A stretch of 64,000 nucleotides of DNA from Salegentibacter lacus (lineage in GTDB: Bacteria > Bacteroidota > Bacteroidia > Flavobacteriales > Flavobacteriaceae), in NCBI RefSeq assembly GCF_020164555.1, contig NZ_JAIQZB010000020.1, forward strand, positions 1-64,000, in the 5' to 3' direction. Numbering within the stretch: position 1 is the first letter of the stretch; each line of letters starts with the position of its first letter. The notes under the pieces were generated by a model. It saw only the letters and a program-made list of their open reading frames with translations. It was not told the origin of the DNA and did no database searches. The position numbers and the translations under genes were made by a program. Shown piece by piece: positions 42,524 to 51,400 of the stretch.

Positions 42524-43342
42524 TTATTCAGAAAGTTTGAAGTTATAAATTATAGTTCCAACCTGGCGAGAAGGTGCATTGCTATCGCTATTAAAACGAG
42601 TTGCCATCGCCGCTCTTCTTGCAGGATCTGTTAAACAGGCAGCGCTGTTAGTTGTTCCTTTTACACCCGGTGTAGCGTTAATTACCTGTCCGTTTTGGTT
42701 TACTTCAATACGCACCACCACAATCCCGGATTCATTACAATCCTGAACAAATTTTTCTTTATTTAAAGCACGCCTTCCACCTAAGCGATAATTACCATCA
42801 CCATCCAGGCCTGAGCCAGTTCCGTAGTAAGAGCTTGCATTAGGGTCACCGTCTGGGTCGCCTTTATCTCCTGCCTGATTATCGTTGCCTTCTCCTCCAC
42901 TTTCGGTACCGGAACGCTCCGGGCCGTTTAGAATACTACTCATAGCATCGGTAGTAGACTGGTCTGGTTTGGGTTCGGGCTTTTTAGCTGGTGGTTCTTC
43001 TACAGGTTTTTCTGGTTTTTTTTCTACTACCGGCTTTGGTTTTTGTTTTTCCTGAATCACCGGAGCTTCCTCCATTTGCTGTGTTACAACTTCTTCCTCT
43101 ATAACCGGTTCTGGCTGTGTTTGAGCTTCAGGTACAGTGGTTTGTTGAGGAGCAGATTTTACCGGCTCGGTAGGTTGCTCTTCTCCGGAACCAACTTCAG
43201 ATGTACCAAAATTTATAGCAATACCACTCTCTGGTGGTGGATCTAAATATTTAAAACCCAACAGAAATAACAATGCAATTAACAGCACGTGCAAAACAAC
43301 CGTGATGGTAAAAGATTTTTTTTCGTGTTTGGTTTCTAACAT
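42524..43342 (-). CDS. TonB/TolA-like energy transducer
   Basis: A 272-residue protein with one N-terminal membrane anchor (about residues 11-32), a long periplasmic Pro/Glu/Lys-rich spacer (about 50-140) and a C-terminal globular domain (VVVRIEVNQNGQVINATPGV, ending IIYNFKLSE). It couples the ExbB/ExbD proton motor to outer-membrane receptors or, TolA-like, to envelope constriction. The C-terminal domain lacks the standard TonB YP motif, so a TolA-like role is possible. It follows exbD by eight bases. Confidence 0.85.
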   Translation of the reverse strand: MLETKHEKKSFTITVVLHVLLIALLFLLGFKYLDPPPESGIAINFGTSEVGSGEEQPTEPVKSAPQQTTVPEAQTQPEPVIEEEVVTQQMEEAPVIQEKQKPKPVVEKKPEKPVEEPPAKKPEPKPDQSTTDAMSSILNGPERSGTESGGEGNDNQAGDKGDPDGDPNASSYYGTGSGLDGDGNYRLGGRRALNKEKFVQDCNESGIVVVRIEVNQNGQVINATPGVKGTTNSAACLTDPARRAAMATRFNSDSNAPSRQVGTIIYNFKLSE

Positions 43343-43350
43343 AATTAGAT

Positions 43351-43743
43351 TTATTCAGGTTTAACCGCTAAAACGATTCTGTAACTATTTCGATTTGCGA
43401 TATCCATAACATTTACGGCCTTTTCGATAGGCACCCCTTCGTCTGCCCTTAATACAATAGTTGGTTTTTCTTTGCCTGCCAGTTTCGTCCTTAAGGTGCT
43501 TTCTAATGCTGCCTGTGAAATGCGTTCATCGTCAACATAAAATTGAAGGTCTTTAGTAATGCTCACCGCTACATTTTGAACACTGGTCGTTTTCCCTTTG
43601 GCTTTTGGAAGTATTAGATCTAAAGCTTCTGGAGTAATTACCGGCGAGGTAAGCATAAAAAAGATCAATAACAGAAACACAATATCTGTCATTGAGCTCA
43701 TACTAAACTCGGGGCTTACTTTATTTCTTCCTCTCAAATTCAT
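43351..43743 (-). CDS. exbD: ExbD/TolR biopolymer transporter
   Basis: A 130-residue protein with one N-terminal membrane helix that carries the essential Asp (MTDIVFLLLIFFML, Asp at about residue 19) and a periplasmic domain ending in NVMDIANRNSYRIVLAVKP. It forms the proton channel with ExbB. One base separates the exbB stop from its ATG, and tonB follows. Confidence 0.93.
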   Translation of the reverse strand: MNLRGRNKVSPEFSMSSMTDIVFLLLIFFMLTSPVITPEALDLILPKAKGKTTSVQNVAVSITKDLQFYVDDERISQAALESTLRTKLAGKEKPTIVLRADEGVPIEKAVNVMDIANRNSYRIVLAVKPE

Positions 43744-43744
43744 A

Positions 43745-44446
43745 TTAAGCGGGCTCGTTTAACAGGTCAAGGAAATCTACTGCCGTAGCTTCCATTTGAT
43801 GCACTACTTTATCGGTTTTTACCACTAAATGGTTATAACCAATATAAGCGATAATACCTACAATAAGTCCGGCAACGGTTGTGGTCATCGCGGTATAAAT
43901 ACCCTCGGCTAGCGCTCCCATTTGAGCCTGGCCACTACTTGTTGCCAGTTCATGAAAGGCAATTACCATACCGATAACAGTTCCCAAAAACCCAATCATA
44001 GGTGCAGCTCCGGCAATGGTTGCCAAAATACTTACGTTCTTTTCAAGTTTGTAAACTTCTAAGCGGCCTGCATTCTCTATAGCGGTATTAATATCGTCCA
44101 AAGGACTTCCTATTCTGGAAATTCCTTTTTCAGTTAATCTCGCTACTGGAGAATCACTTTGTGCACAACGCATTTTAGCCGATTCAATATTCCCATTTAA
44201 AACATTATCTTTTATCTGGAGCATAAAATTCTTATCTACCTGGCTGGCCGATTTTATTGCAAAAAGCCTTTCAAAGTAAATGTAAACTGCAGCGAACAAA
44301 AGGATAAATAAAATAAGAATAATAATTTGGCCTCCAAGGCCTCCACTAAGCATTAAATCGAATAAAGACAGGGTTTTTTCTTCTACCACCGGCTCTGCCT
44401 CCTGGGCGGCTTCGGCAACGCCGTCCTGCTGAAAAAAGTATAGCAT
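43745..44446 (-). CDS. exbB: ExbB/TolQ/MotA proton-channel family protein
   Basis: A 233-residue inner-membrane protein with three helices: one near residues 35-60 and a pair at about 130-205 that hold the family signatures ATIAGAAPMIGFLGTVIGMV and GIYTAMTTTVAGLIVGIIAY. It is the first gene of a four-gene operon exbB-exbD-tonB-folC. A promoter with -33 and -7 boxes lies upstream. Confidence 0.94.
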   Translation of the reverse strand: MLYFFQQDGVAEAAQEAEPVVEEKTLSLFDLMLSGGLGGQIIILILFILLFAAVYIYFERLFAIKSASQVDKNFMLQIKDNVLNGNIESAKMRCAQSDSPVARLTEKGISRIGSPLDDINTAIENAGRLEVYKLEKNVSILATIAGAAPMIGFLGTVIGMVIAFHELATSSGQAQMGALAEGIYTAMTTTVAGLIVGIIAYIGYNHLVVKTDKVVHQMEATAVDFLDLLNEPA

Positions 44447-44500
44447 AAGTTTCTAATTGGGTTTTTAATGTAACGTGATAAACCAGATTTAATTGTAATC

Positions 44501-44530
44501 CAAATTTAGTAAAATAATCAGCAGTGCAAA
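44501..44530 (-). promoter_or_regulatory. Promoter for the exbB-exbD-tonB-folC operon
   Basis: Minus strand: TTTG -33 element (44527-44530), 18-base spacer, TAAATTTG -7 element (44501-44508). It is about 55 bases upstream of the exbB ATG. Confidence 0.55.
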
Positions 44531-44593
44531 CTGCTTTATCCCAATTGGGAATTTTTTATTTTTTGAATCTGATTTTTAATAATTTTTATTCAT

Positions 44594-44619
44594 AAAAAAA
44601 TCCCGCTCGAAAGCGGGAT
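44594..44619 (-). terminator. Terminator of the glutamate dehydrogenase gene
   Basis: On the minus strand ATCCCGCT, a TTCG tetraloop and AGCGGGAT form a perfect 8-bp stem followed by six to seven T residues. It lies about 50 bases after the GDH stop. A textbook intrinsic terminator. Confidence 0.92.
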
Positions 44620-44667
44620 CTTCAGAAATAATCTCAATCAACTAAAATTAAAAGATTAATCAAAAAT

Positions 44668-45894
44668 TTATACCAATTGCTTCAGTGCAACTTCAAAAGC
44701 GGTCTTACTTATATTGGTTTTACTACTATTATGATCGTAGGTATTTTGAATTGCATTTTTAATGGTCATAGAAGTATCATTAAAAATAGACTCATCGGTC
44801 ATTTGTACTCTTCTCTCCATAAAATATGCGAAAACCCTCGCCATTCCGCAGTTTGCTATAAAATCGGGAATAAGGCTAACTTTTTCATCGGTAGATTCCA
44901 TAATAGAACCAAAGAAAATTTCTTTATCGGCAAAAGGAACATTTGCTCCACTGGTAATTACCTCTAATTTTCTTTCAATAAGACTATTAATCTGGTCTTG
45001 CGTGATTAAACGGGAAGCTGCACAAGGAGCAAAGATCTCTGCATCAATTTCCCAAATCTTCTCGTTGATTTCTTCAAAAGGAATCAGGTTATCGTGCTTA
45101 AGAGTATTTCCCTCTTTATTAAGGAAAAGCTCTTTAATTTCTTCAAAAGTGAATCCGTCTTCATTTATTAAACCACCTGCACGGTCTATGATTCCAACTA
45201 CTTTAACGCCAATTTGCGCCAAGTAATACGCTGCTGCAGAACCTACATTACCAAAACCCTGAACAATTGCCTTTTTCTTTGTAACATCGCCACCATAAAT
45301 ATCATAGTAATGTTTCACTGATTCGGCAACGCCGTAACCGGTAATCATATCGGCCACAGTATATTTTCGAGTAACATCTGGAGAAAAGCGAGTGTTTTCC
45401 AAAACTTTAATTACACCCTGACGTAACTGTCCAATCCTATTAATTTTATCGGCTTCACTAGGCTTAAAATGCCCGTTAAAAACGCCTTCCTGTGGATGCC
45501 AAACCCCGCAATCTTCAGTAATAGGAATTACTTCATTTATTTCGTCTACATTTAGATCGCCACCGGTGCCGTAGTAACTCTTTAACAATGGGGAAACAGC
45601 TTTATACCAACGCTCCAAAACGCCTTTTTTTCGAGGATCATTTGGATCGAAATTTATTCCCGATTTCGCTCCTCCAATTGGAGGCCCTGAAACGGTGAAT
45701 TTCACTTCCATGGTTTTAGCAAGAGAAAGCACTTCATTTTGGTCTAATCCTACACGCATCCTCGTTCCTCCACCGGCAGCACCGCCACGTAAAGAATTAA
45801 TTACAGTCCAACCTTCGGCTTCGGTTTCAGAATCTTTCCAGTTAAAAACTATTTCGGGTTCTTTATTTTCGTATAATTTTAATAATTCCTTCAT
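44668..45894 (-). CDS. Glu/Leu/Phe/Val dehydrogenase (probable glutamate dehydrogenase)
   Basis: A 408-residue NAD(P)-dependent amino acid dehydrogenase that interconverts an amino acid with its 2-oxo acid and ammonia. The substrate-binding part has PPIGGAKSGINFDP with the catalytic Lys (about residues 70-83). GTGGDLNVDE and a Rossmann fold with VQGFGNVGSAAAYYL (about 211-225) follow. The shape differs from hexameric Escherichia GdhA, so the substrate preference (glutamate or a branched-chain amino acid) is not certain. It stands alone between a promoter and a terminator. Confidence 0.88.
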   Translation of the reverse strand: MKELLKLYENKEPEIVFNWKDSETEAEGWTVINSLRGGAAGGGTRMRVGLDQNEVLSLAKTMEVKFTVSGPPIGGAKSGINFDPNDPRKKGVLERWYKAVSPLLKSYYGTGGDLNVDEINEVIPITEDCGVWHPQEGVFNGHFKPSEADKINRIGQLRQGVIKVLENTRFSPDVTRKYTVADMITGYGVAESVKHYYDIYGGDVTKKKAIVQGFGNVGSAAAYYLAQIGVKVVGIIDRAGGLINEDGFTFEEIKELFLNKEGNTLKHDNLIPFEEINEKIWEIDAEIFAPCAASRLITQDQINSLIERKLEVITSGANVPFADKEIFFGSIMESTDEKVSLIPDFIANCGMARVFAYFMERRVQMTDESIFNDTSMTIKNAIQNTYDHNSSKTNISKTAFEVALKQLV

Positions 45895-45912
45895 TTATAC
45901 TCTAATTTTTCG

Positions 45913-45920
45913 CAAATATA
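45913..45920 (-). promoter_or_regulatory. Putative -7 box for the glutamate dehydrogenase gene
   Basis: Minus strand TATATTTG followed by CG, 19 bases upstream of the ATG. Full TAnnTTTG match; no clear -33 element. Confidence 0.45.
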
Positions 45921-45959
45921 TAAACTAAGAGGTATATTTTTAATTTTTCAGCAAAAAGT

Positions 45960-47024
45960 TTAGATCTCGTAAATTACTCCTGAAGAATGATCTTTTTTAG
46001 CGCCGGTTACCGATTTTAATACATTTACCTCATCTCGAAGTTTTAGCACGCCCAATAATCCGAAAATCAAAGCCTCTTTATAATTTATAATTTCATCTGA
46101 AGGAATCGTGAAATGGCAATTAGACTCTTTTTTCAAAAGCCTGATTAAAAAATTATTAAATGTTCCGCCGCCGGTCATAAAAACTTTTGAGTCGGAATTG
46201 TCATCCAGCGTTTTTGCGATCTGCTGAGACACGTGAACAGTGTAAGTATGAAGAATATCCTGAAGGTTTTCTGCATATTCTTCCAAAATGGGGAAAACTT
46301 CAGACTTAACCCATTCTATGCCTAAGGATTTTGGTGGTTTTTGATTATAAAAAGTCAGCTTATTCAGCTTTTTGAGTAATTCTTTATTCAGTTTACCGGA
46401 AGCTGCCAGTTTCCCACCTTCGTCAAACTCTTTTCCTAATTTTTGAGCGTAATAATTTAAAACAGTATTTACGGCACAAATATCATAGGCAAGACGTTCC
46501 TCATTTTTTTGGGTAGAGATATTTGCGAATCCACCTAAATTGAGACAATATTTATAATCTGAAAAAAGCAACTGATCACCAATTGGAACAAGGGGTGCGC
46601 CCTGCCCGCCCAGTTCAACATCCTGAACTCTAAAATCGCAAATTACTGTTTGACCTGTGAGATAAGCAAGTTCTGGTAAATTCCCTATTTGTAAAGTATA
46701 ATTATTTTCGGGCTCATGCTTAATAGTATGCCCGTGACTACAAATTGCATCAATATCCATTATATGATGGGTTTCAATAAAACGGGAGATGATTCCGGCT
46801 AAAAAATTTGTGTATTTTTTATTTAGCGCTTCTAAGCGTTCGTCTGAATAATTAATGGCTGCAGCAAAAGTTTCCTGCCAGTTCAAGGGATAAGGAATGG
46901 TTTCAGCCTTTAATATCTTATAACTCCAGGAGTTTTTAAAGTCGAAATTAACATAGACCATATCAATACCATCTAAGGATGTCCCCGACATCACACCAAT
47001 AACTTTGTAATTAGCTTTTTTCAT
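45960..47024 (-). CDS. anmK: Anhydro-N-acetylmuramic acid kinase
   Basis: A 354-residue enzyme that phosphorylates and opens 1,6-anhydro-MurNAc during recycling of the cell wall. The start is set at the ATG at 47022-47024 (MKKANYKVIGVMSGTS), because the GVMSGTSLDGIDM ATP-binding motif then lies near residue 9, as in the family. An upstream ATG at 47064-47066 would add 14 unusual residues. ICSHGHTIKHEP (about residues 94-105), GGQGAPLVPIGD and MTGGGTFN further support the call. It is divergent from the acyl-CoA dehydrogenase gene. Confidence 0.93.
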   Translation of the reverse strand: MKKANYKVIGVMSGTSLDGIDMVYVNFDFKNSWSYKILKAETIPYPLNWQETFAAAINYSDERLEALNKKYTNFLAGIISRFIETHHIMDIDAICSHGHTIKHEPENNYTLQIGNLPELAYLTGQTVICDFRVQDVELGGQGAPLVPIGDQLLFSDYKYCLNLGGFANISTQKNEERLAYDICAVNTVLNYYAQKLGKEFDEGGKLAASGKLNKELLKKLNKLTFYNQKPPKSLGIEWVKSEVFPILEEYAENLQDILHTYTVHVSQQIAKTLDDNSDSKVFMTGGGTFNNFLIRLLKKESNCHFTIPSDEIINYKEALIFGLLGVLKLRDEVNVLKSVTGAKKDHSSGVIYEI

Positions 47025-47048
47025 ATTCGTAAAATTAATGAAACTAAA

Positions 47049-47079
47049 TTGAAAATTACACACCAAAACTTTACCTTTG
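47049..47079 (+). promoter_or_regulatory. Promoter of the acyl-CoA dehydrogenase gene
   Basis: TTG -33 element (47049-47051), 20-base spacer, TACCTTTG -7 element (47072-47079). Full fit to the Bacteroidetes consensus, 38 bases before the ATG. Confidence 0.6.
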
Positions 47080-47117
47080 GTGACTAAAATTAGATTTTCC
47101 TAAATTAAAATAATAAT

Positions 47118-48260
47118 ATGGATTTCAAACTTACAGAAGAACATATAATGATTCGCGATGCCGCGCGTGATTTCGCTAAAAACGAATTATTGCCTGGTGT
47201 GATAGAAAGAGACGAGAAACAGGAGTTCCCTGCCGAGCAGGTGAAGAAGATGGGAGAGCTTGGTTTTCTTGGCATGATGGCTTCTCCAGAATTTGGCGGC
47301 GGCGGTATGGATACCATATCTTACATTCTTGCAATGGAAGAAATTTCAAAAATTGATGCTTCTGCTTCTGTGGTAATGTCAGTTAATAATTCCCTGGTTT
47401 GCTGGGGGCTTGACACCTACGGAAACCAGGAACAAAAAGAAAAATACCTTTCTAAACTTACTACCGGGGAGAAACTTGGAGCATTCTGTCTTTCTGAACC
47501 GGAAGCTGGAAGCGATGCAACTTCACAGCGCACCACCGCTATAGATAAAGGAGATCATTATTTATTAAACGGAACAAAAAATTGGATTACCAACGGGAAT
47601 TCAGCCGATTATTATATTGTAATTGCCCAAACCGATCGCGAGAAAAAACATAAAGGAATTAATGCCTTTATAGTAGAAAAAGGAACCGAAGGTTTTGAAA
47701 TTGGACCTAAAGAACAGAAAATGGGAATTCGCGGAAGCGATACGCATTCTTTAAATTTCAACGATATTAAAGTTCCAAAGGAAAATAGAATTGGCGAAGA
47801 TGGCTTCGGTTTCAAATTCGCTATGAAAACACTTTCTGGCGGAAGAATAGGGATTGCTGCCCAGGCATTAGGGATTGCTTCGGGAGCTTACGAATTGGCT
47901 TTAGATTATTCCAAACAACGTAAAGCTTTTGGCACCGAAATTTGTAATCACCAGGCTATCGCATTTAAGCTGGCCGATATGTACACGTCAATTGAAGCTT
48001 CAAGACATTTGGTAATGAAAGCAGCCTGGGATAAAGACCAGGGCGGTAATTATGACCTTACCGGTGCAATGGCTAAAGTTTACGCCTCAAAAACCGCGAT
48101 GGATGTTACTACCGAAGCTGTACAGGTGCACGGTGGGAATGGTTATGTAAAAGAATACCACGTAGAACGTTTAATGCGTGATGCAAAAATTACCCAGATA
48201 TACGAAGGAACTTCAGAAATTCAAAAAATTGTAATTTCAAGGGCTATCCTTAAAGATTAA
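47118..48260 (+). CDS. Acyl-CoA dehydrogenase
   Basis: A 380-residue FAD enzyme that makes the trans-2-enoyl-CoA in fatty acid or branched-chain amino acid breakdown. The family signatures are LGAFCLSEPEAGSDA (about residues 118-132), NGTKNWITNG and VQVHGGNGYVKEY near the C-terminus. The likely catalytic Glu lies in IYEGTSEIQK (about 364). It is of short/medium-chain type; chain specificity cannot be read. Single-gene unit with its own promoter and terminator. Confidence 0.94.
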   Translation: MDFKLTEEHIMIRDAARDFAKNELLPGVIERDEKQEFPAEQVKKMGELGFLGMMASPEFGGGGMDTISYILAMEEISKIDASASVVMSVNNSLVCWGLDTYGNQEQKEKYLSKLTTGEKLGAFCLSEPEAGSDATSQRTTAIDKGDHYLLNGTKNWITNGNSADYYIVIAQTDREKKHKGINAFIVEKGTEGFEIGPKEQKMGIRGSDTHSLNFNDIKVPKENRIGEDGFGFKFAMKTLSGGRIGIAAQALGIASGAYELALDYSKQRKAFGTEICNHQAIAFKLADMYTSIEASRHLVMKAAWDKDQGGNYDLTGAMAKVYASKTAMDVTTEAVQVHGGNGYVKEYHVERLMRDAKITQIYEGTSEIQKIVISRAILKD

Positions 48261-48283
48261 TTTTCTTGTTAATTATTGTAATT

Positions 48284-48315
48284 AAGTCCGGTTTTTCTAA
48301 AATCGGACTTTTTTT
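48284..48315 (+). terminator. Terminator of the acyl-CoA dehydrogenase gene
   Basis: AAGTCCG (48284-48290) pairs with CGGACTT (48304-48310), and a run of seven T residues follows. Confidence 0.88.
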
Positions 48316-48463
48316 ATGCCCTAAAACAAATATTTGATTTATAGAATCAATAATAGAAATGGGGTCAAATTACATAATTATCATTTTTAATAAATTTAAT
48401 TGTTTTTACTGAATTTCTTCTTACTTTAAGGAACAAACGCTTCATAATATTTATCTAAATAGG

Positions 48464-48471
48464 TAATTTTG
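48464..48471 (+). promoter_or_regulatory. Putative -7 box for gltBD
   Basis: TAATTTTG, a full TAnnTTTG match, 27 bases before the gltB ATG. A TTC in place of TTG occurs 20 bases upstream as a weak -33 element. Confidence 0.5.
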
Positions 48472-48498
48472 AGACGATAACTTAAGGACGACAAGGAC

Positions 48499-51400
48499 AT
48501 GAAATTAAAAAAACAGGGGCTCTATTCACCCGAATTTGAGCATGATAATTGTGGCGCAGGATTTATATGTAATCTAAAAGGCAAGCGTACAAACGATATA
48601 ATTCATAAAGCCTTAGATATTCTTATTCGCTTAGAACATAGAGGGGCGGTAAGTGCAGATGGCAAAACTGGCGATGGTGCCGGAATATTAATTGAAATAC
48701 CTCACGATTTCTTCAAAAAAACCTGTGAATTCAAACTTCCGGATTTTAAGGAATATGCAGTAGGAATGGTTTTTCTTCCACAGTCTGAAAATCAGCGTAG
48801 AATCTGTCGTGAGATTTTTGAGGAAGAAATTATTGGGCAAGGGCTTAATCTTATTGGCTGGCGTGAAGTGCCAGTGAATAGAGCGTGTTTGGGAAGCATC
48901 GCTTCACTCACTGAACCCAATGTACAACAGGTTTTTATAGGAAAAGGAGACGATGTATCTGATGAAAGTTTTAATGCAAAACTTTTTGCTGCCAGAAAAA
49001 TCGCCGAACATAGAATTGAAAAATCAGAACTTTCTGAAGCAGAATATTTTTACCTGCCAAGTTTATCAACAAATACCATTATCTATAAAGGTTTGTTGAT
49101 GCCACAGGATATCAACATCTATTACCGTGACCTTAACGAACCAGATGTTGTCACCAAACTTGCTTTGGTACACCAGCGTTTTTCCACCAATACTTTTCCA
49201 ACCTGGGATTTAGCACAACCCTTCCGCTATATGTGTCACAATGGGGAGATAAACACGCTTCGCGGAAATTTAAGCCGAATGAAAGCCAGGGAAGAGCTTT
49301 TTGAAAGCGAAAAATTTGGAGAAGACCTAAAGGAGGTTATCCCTATTGTTCCGGAAGGAAAATCAGATTCAGCCTCTATGGATATGGTTTTGGAACTGTT
49401 GCTACAAACCGGGCGTTCTTTACCTGAAGCTATTATGATGATGGTACCGGAAGCCTGGGAGAAAAACCCTACCATGGCCGATGAAAAGAAAGCATTTTAC
49501 GAATATAATGCCTGTATTATGGAGCCCTGGGATGGACCGGCTTCTATTCCATTTACGGATGGGAAATATATAGGTGCACTATTAGACAGAAATGGTTTAC
49601 GTCCTTCCAGATACACGCTTACAAAAGATGGTTACGTAATTATGTCTTCTGAAACCGGGGTTTTAGAGGTTAAACCGGAAAATGTTGAATTGCACGGAAG
49701 ATTAGAGCCGGGGAGAATGTTCCTGGTAGATATGCAGGAAGGCCGAATTATTGGTGATGAGGAAGTAAAGCAAAAAATAATTTCAGAAAGACCTTATCGT
49801 AAATGGTTAGACGAGAATTTACTTAATCTATCTGAAGTAGCTTATACCGGGAATAAAACCCCGGTTGAGAAAATAGACATCAATACCAGGCAAAAGCTTT
49901 TTGGATATACACAGGAAGACATAAAAACCATAATTAGCCCGATGGCGCTTCAGGGAAAAGAGGCGATTGGCTCTATGGGTGCGGATATTCCTTTGGCGGT
50001 ACTTTCAGACAAATCGCAGCTGTTATTCAATTATTTTAAGCAATTATTTGCGCAGGTTACAAACCCGCCTTTAGACGGAATAAGGGAAGAAATTGTAACC
50101 GATATCAGCCTTGCAATTGGGGAAGACCGAAATTTGTTCGATATCATTCCGGAGCAGTCCAAGAAATTAAGAATCCAAAATCCCGTGATTTCCAACGAGG
50201 ATTTGGATAAAATAAAATATATAGAGCATCCCGATTTCAAAACCGCCTCTATTTCGATTTTGTACGAAGCCGAAAAAGGTCTAAATGGACTCGAAACAAG
50301 ACTCGATGAAATTATTTACGAAATAAATGATGCAGTAGATGATGGATGTAATGTGATAATTCTTACAGACCGAAATGCTGATCCAAAATTAGCGCCAATT
50401 CCTTCGCTCTTGGCTTGTTCTTTTGTGCATCACCGAGTGAAGAAATACAACAGAAGATCTTCCTTCGGAATTGTAATAGAATCGGCTGAACCAAGAGAAC
50501 CACATCATTTCGCTTTATTATTCGGTTATGGTGCCAGCGCCATTAATCCTTATATGGTAAATGAAATTATCTACAGCCTCGTCGAAGAAAAGGAAATTGA
50601 AGTTGATGATCCTGAAGTTGCCGTAGAGAATTTTAACGTAGCGATTGGAAAAGGGATTGTGAAGATTATGAATAAGATTGGTATTTCTACCCTTCACTCC
50701 TATCGTGGTGCCCAAATTTTCGAAATCCTTGGATTAAACCAGAAATTTGTAGATAAATATTTCACCAATACACCAACCCGAATTGAGGGAATTGGATTGT
50801 ATGAAGTAGAAAAAGAAATTCAAAAACGCTTTGAAAACGCCTTTGCTCCAAAGAAAACAGATACCGATCTGGATCTGGAAATTGGAGGTGATTACCGCTG
50901 GAGAAGAACCGGAGAAAGACATATGTTTAATCCGGCCAGTGTGGCTAAATTGCAACAGGCGGTAAAGCAAAACAGCACTAAAGCTTACGAAGAATATTCA
51001 AAATTAATCAACGACCAAAGCGAACGTTTAATGACGCTTCGCGGAATGTTTAAGTTCCGTGATTTAAATCCTATTCCAGTTGATGAAGTAGAACCCTGGA
51101 CAGAGATCGTAAAACGTTTTAAAACAGGCGCCATGTCTTTTGGTTCCATAAGTAAAGAGGCGCACGAAAACCTTGCGGTTGCTATGAACCGTATGCAGGG
51201 AAAAAGTAATTCGGGAGAAGGAGGAGAAGATCCGCAGCGTTTCCATAAAGATCTTGATGGAAACTGGAGGAATTCTGCTATAAAACAGGTTGCTTCAGGA
51301 AGATTTGGGGTTTCTATTAATTATTTGAGCAACGCTAAAGAAATTCAAATTAAAATGGCTCAGGGTGCAAAACCCGGAGAAGGTGGGCAACTGCCGGGAC

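Noticed and set aside
44762-45226. 154-residue ORF antisense to glutamate dehydrogenase
   Set aside because: Shadow frame of a clearly conserved gene.
47025-47066. Upstream ATG of anmK
   Set aside because: It would put the GTSLDG motif too far from the N-terminus; the ATG at 47022-47024 fits better.
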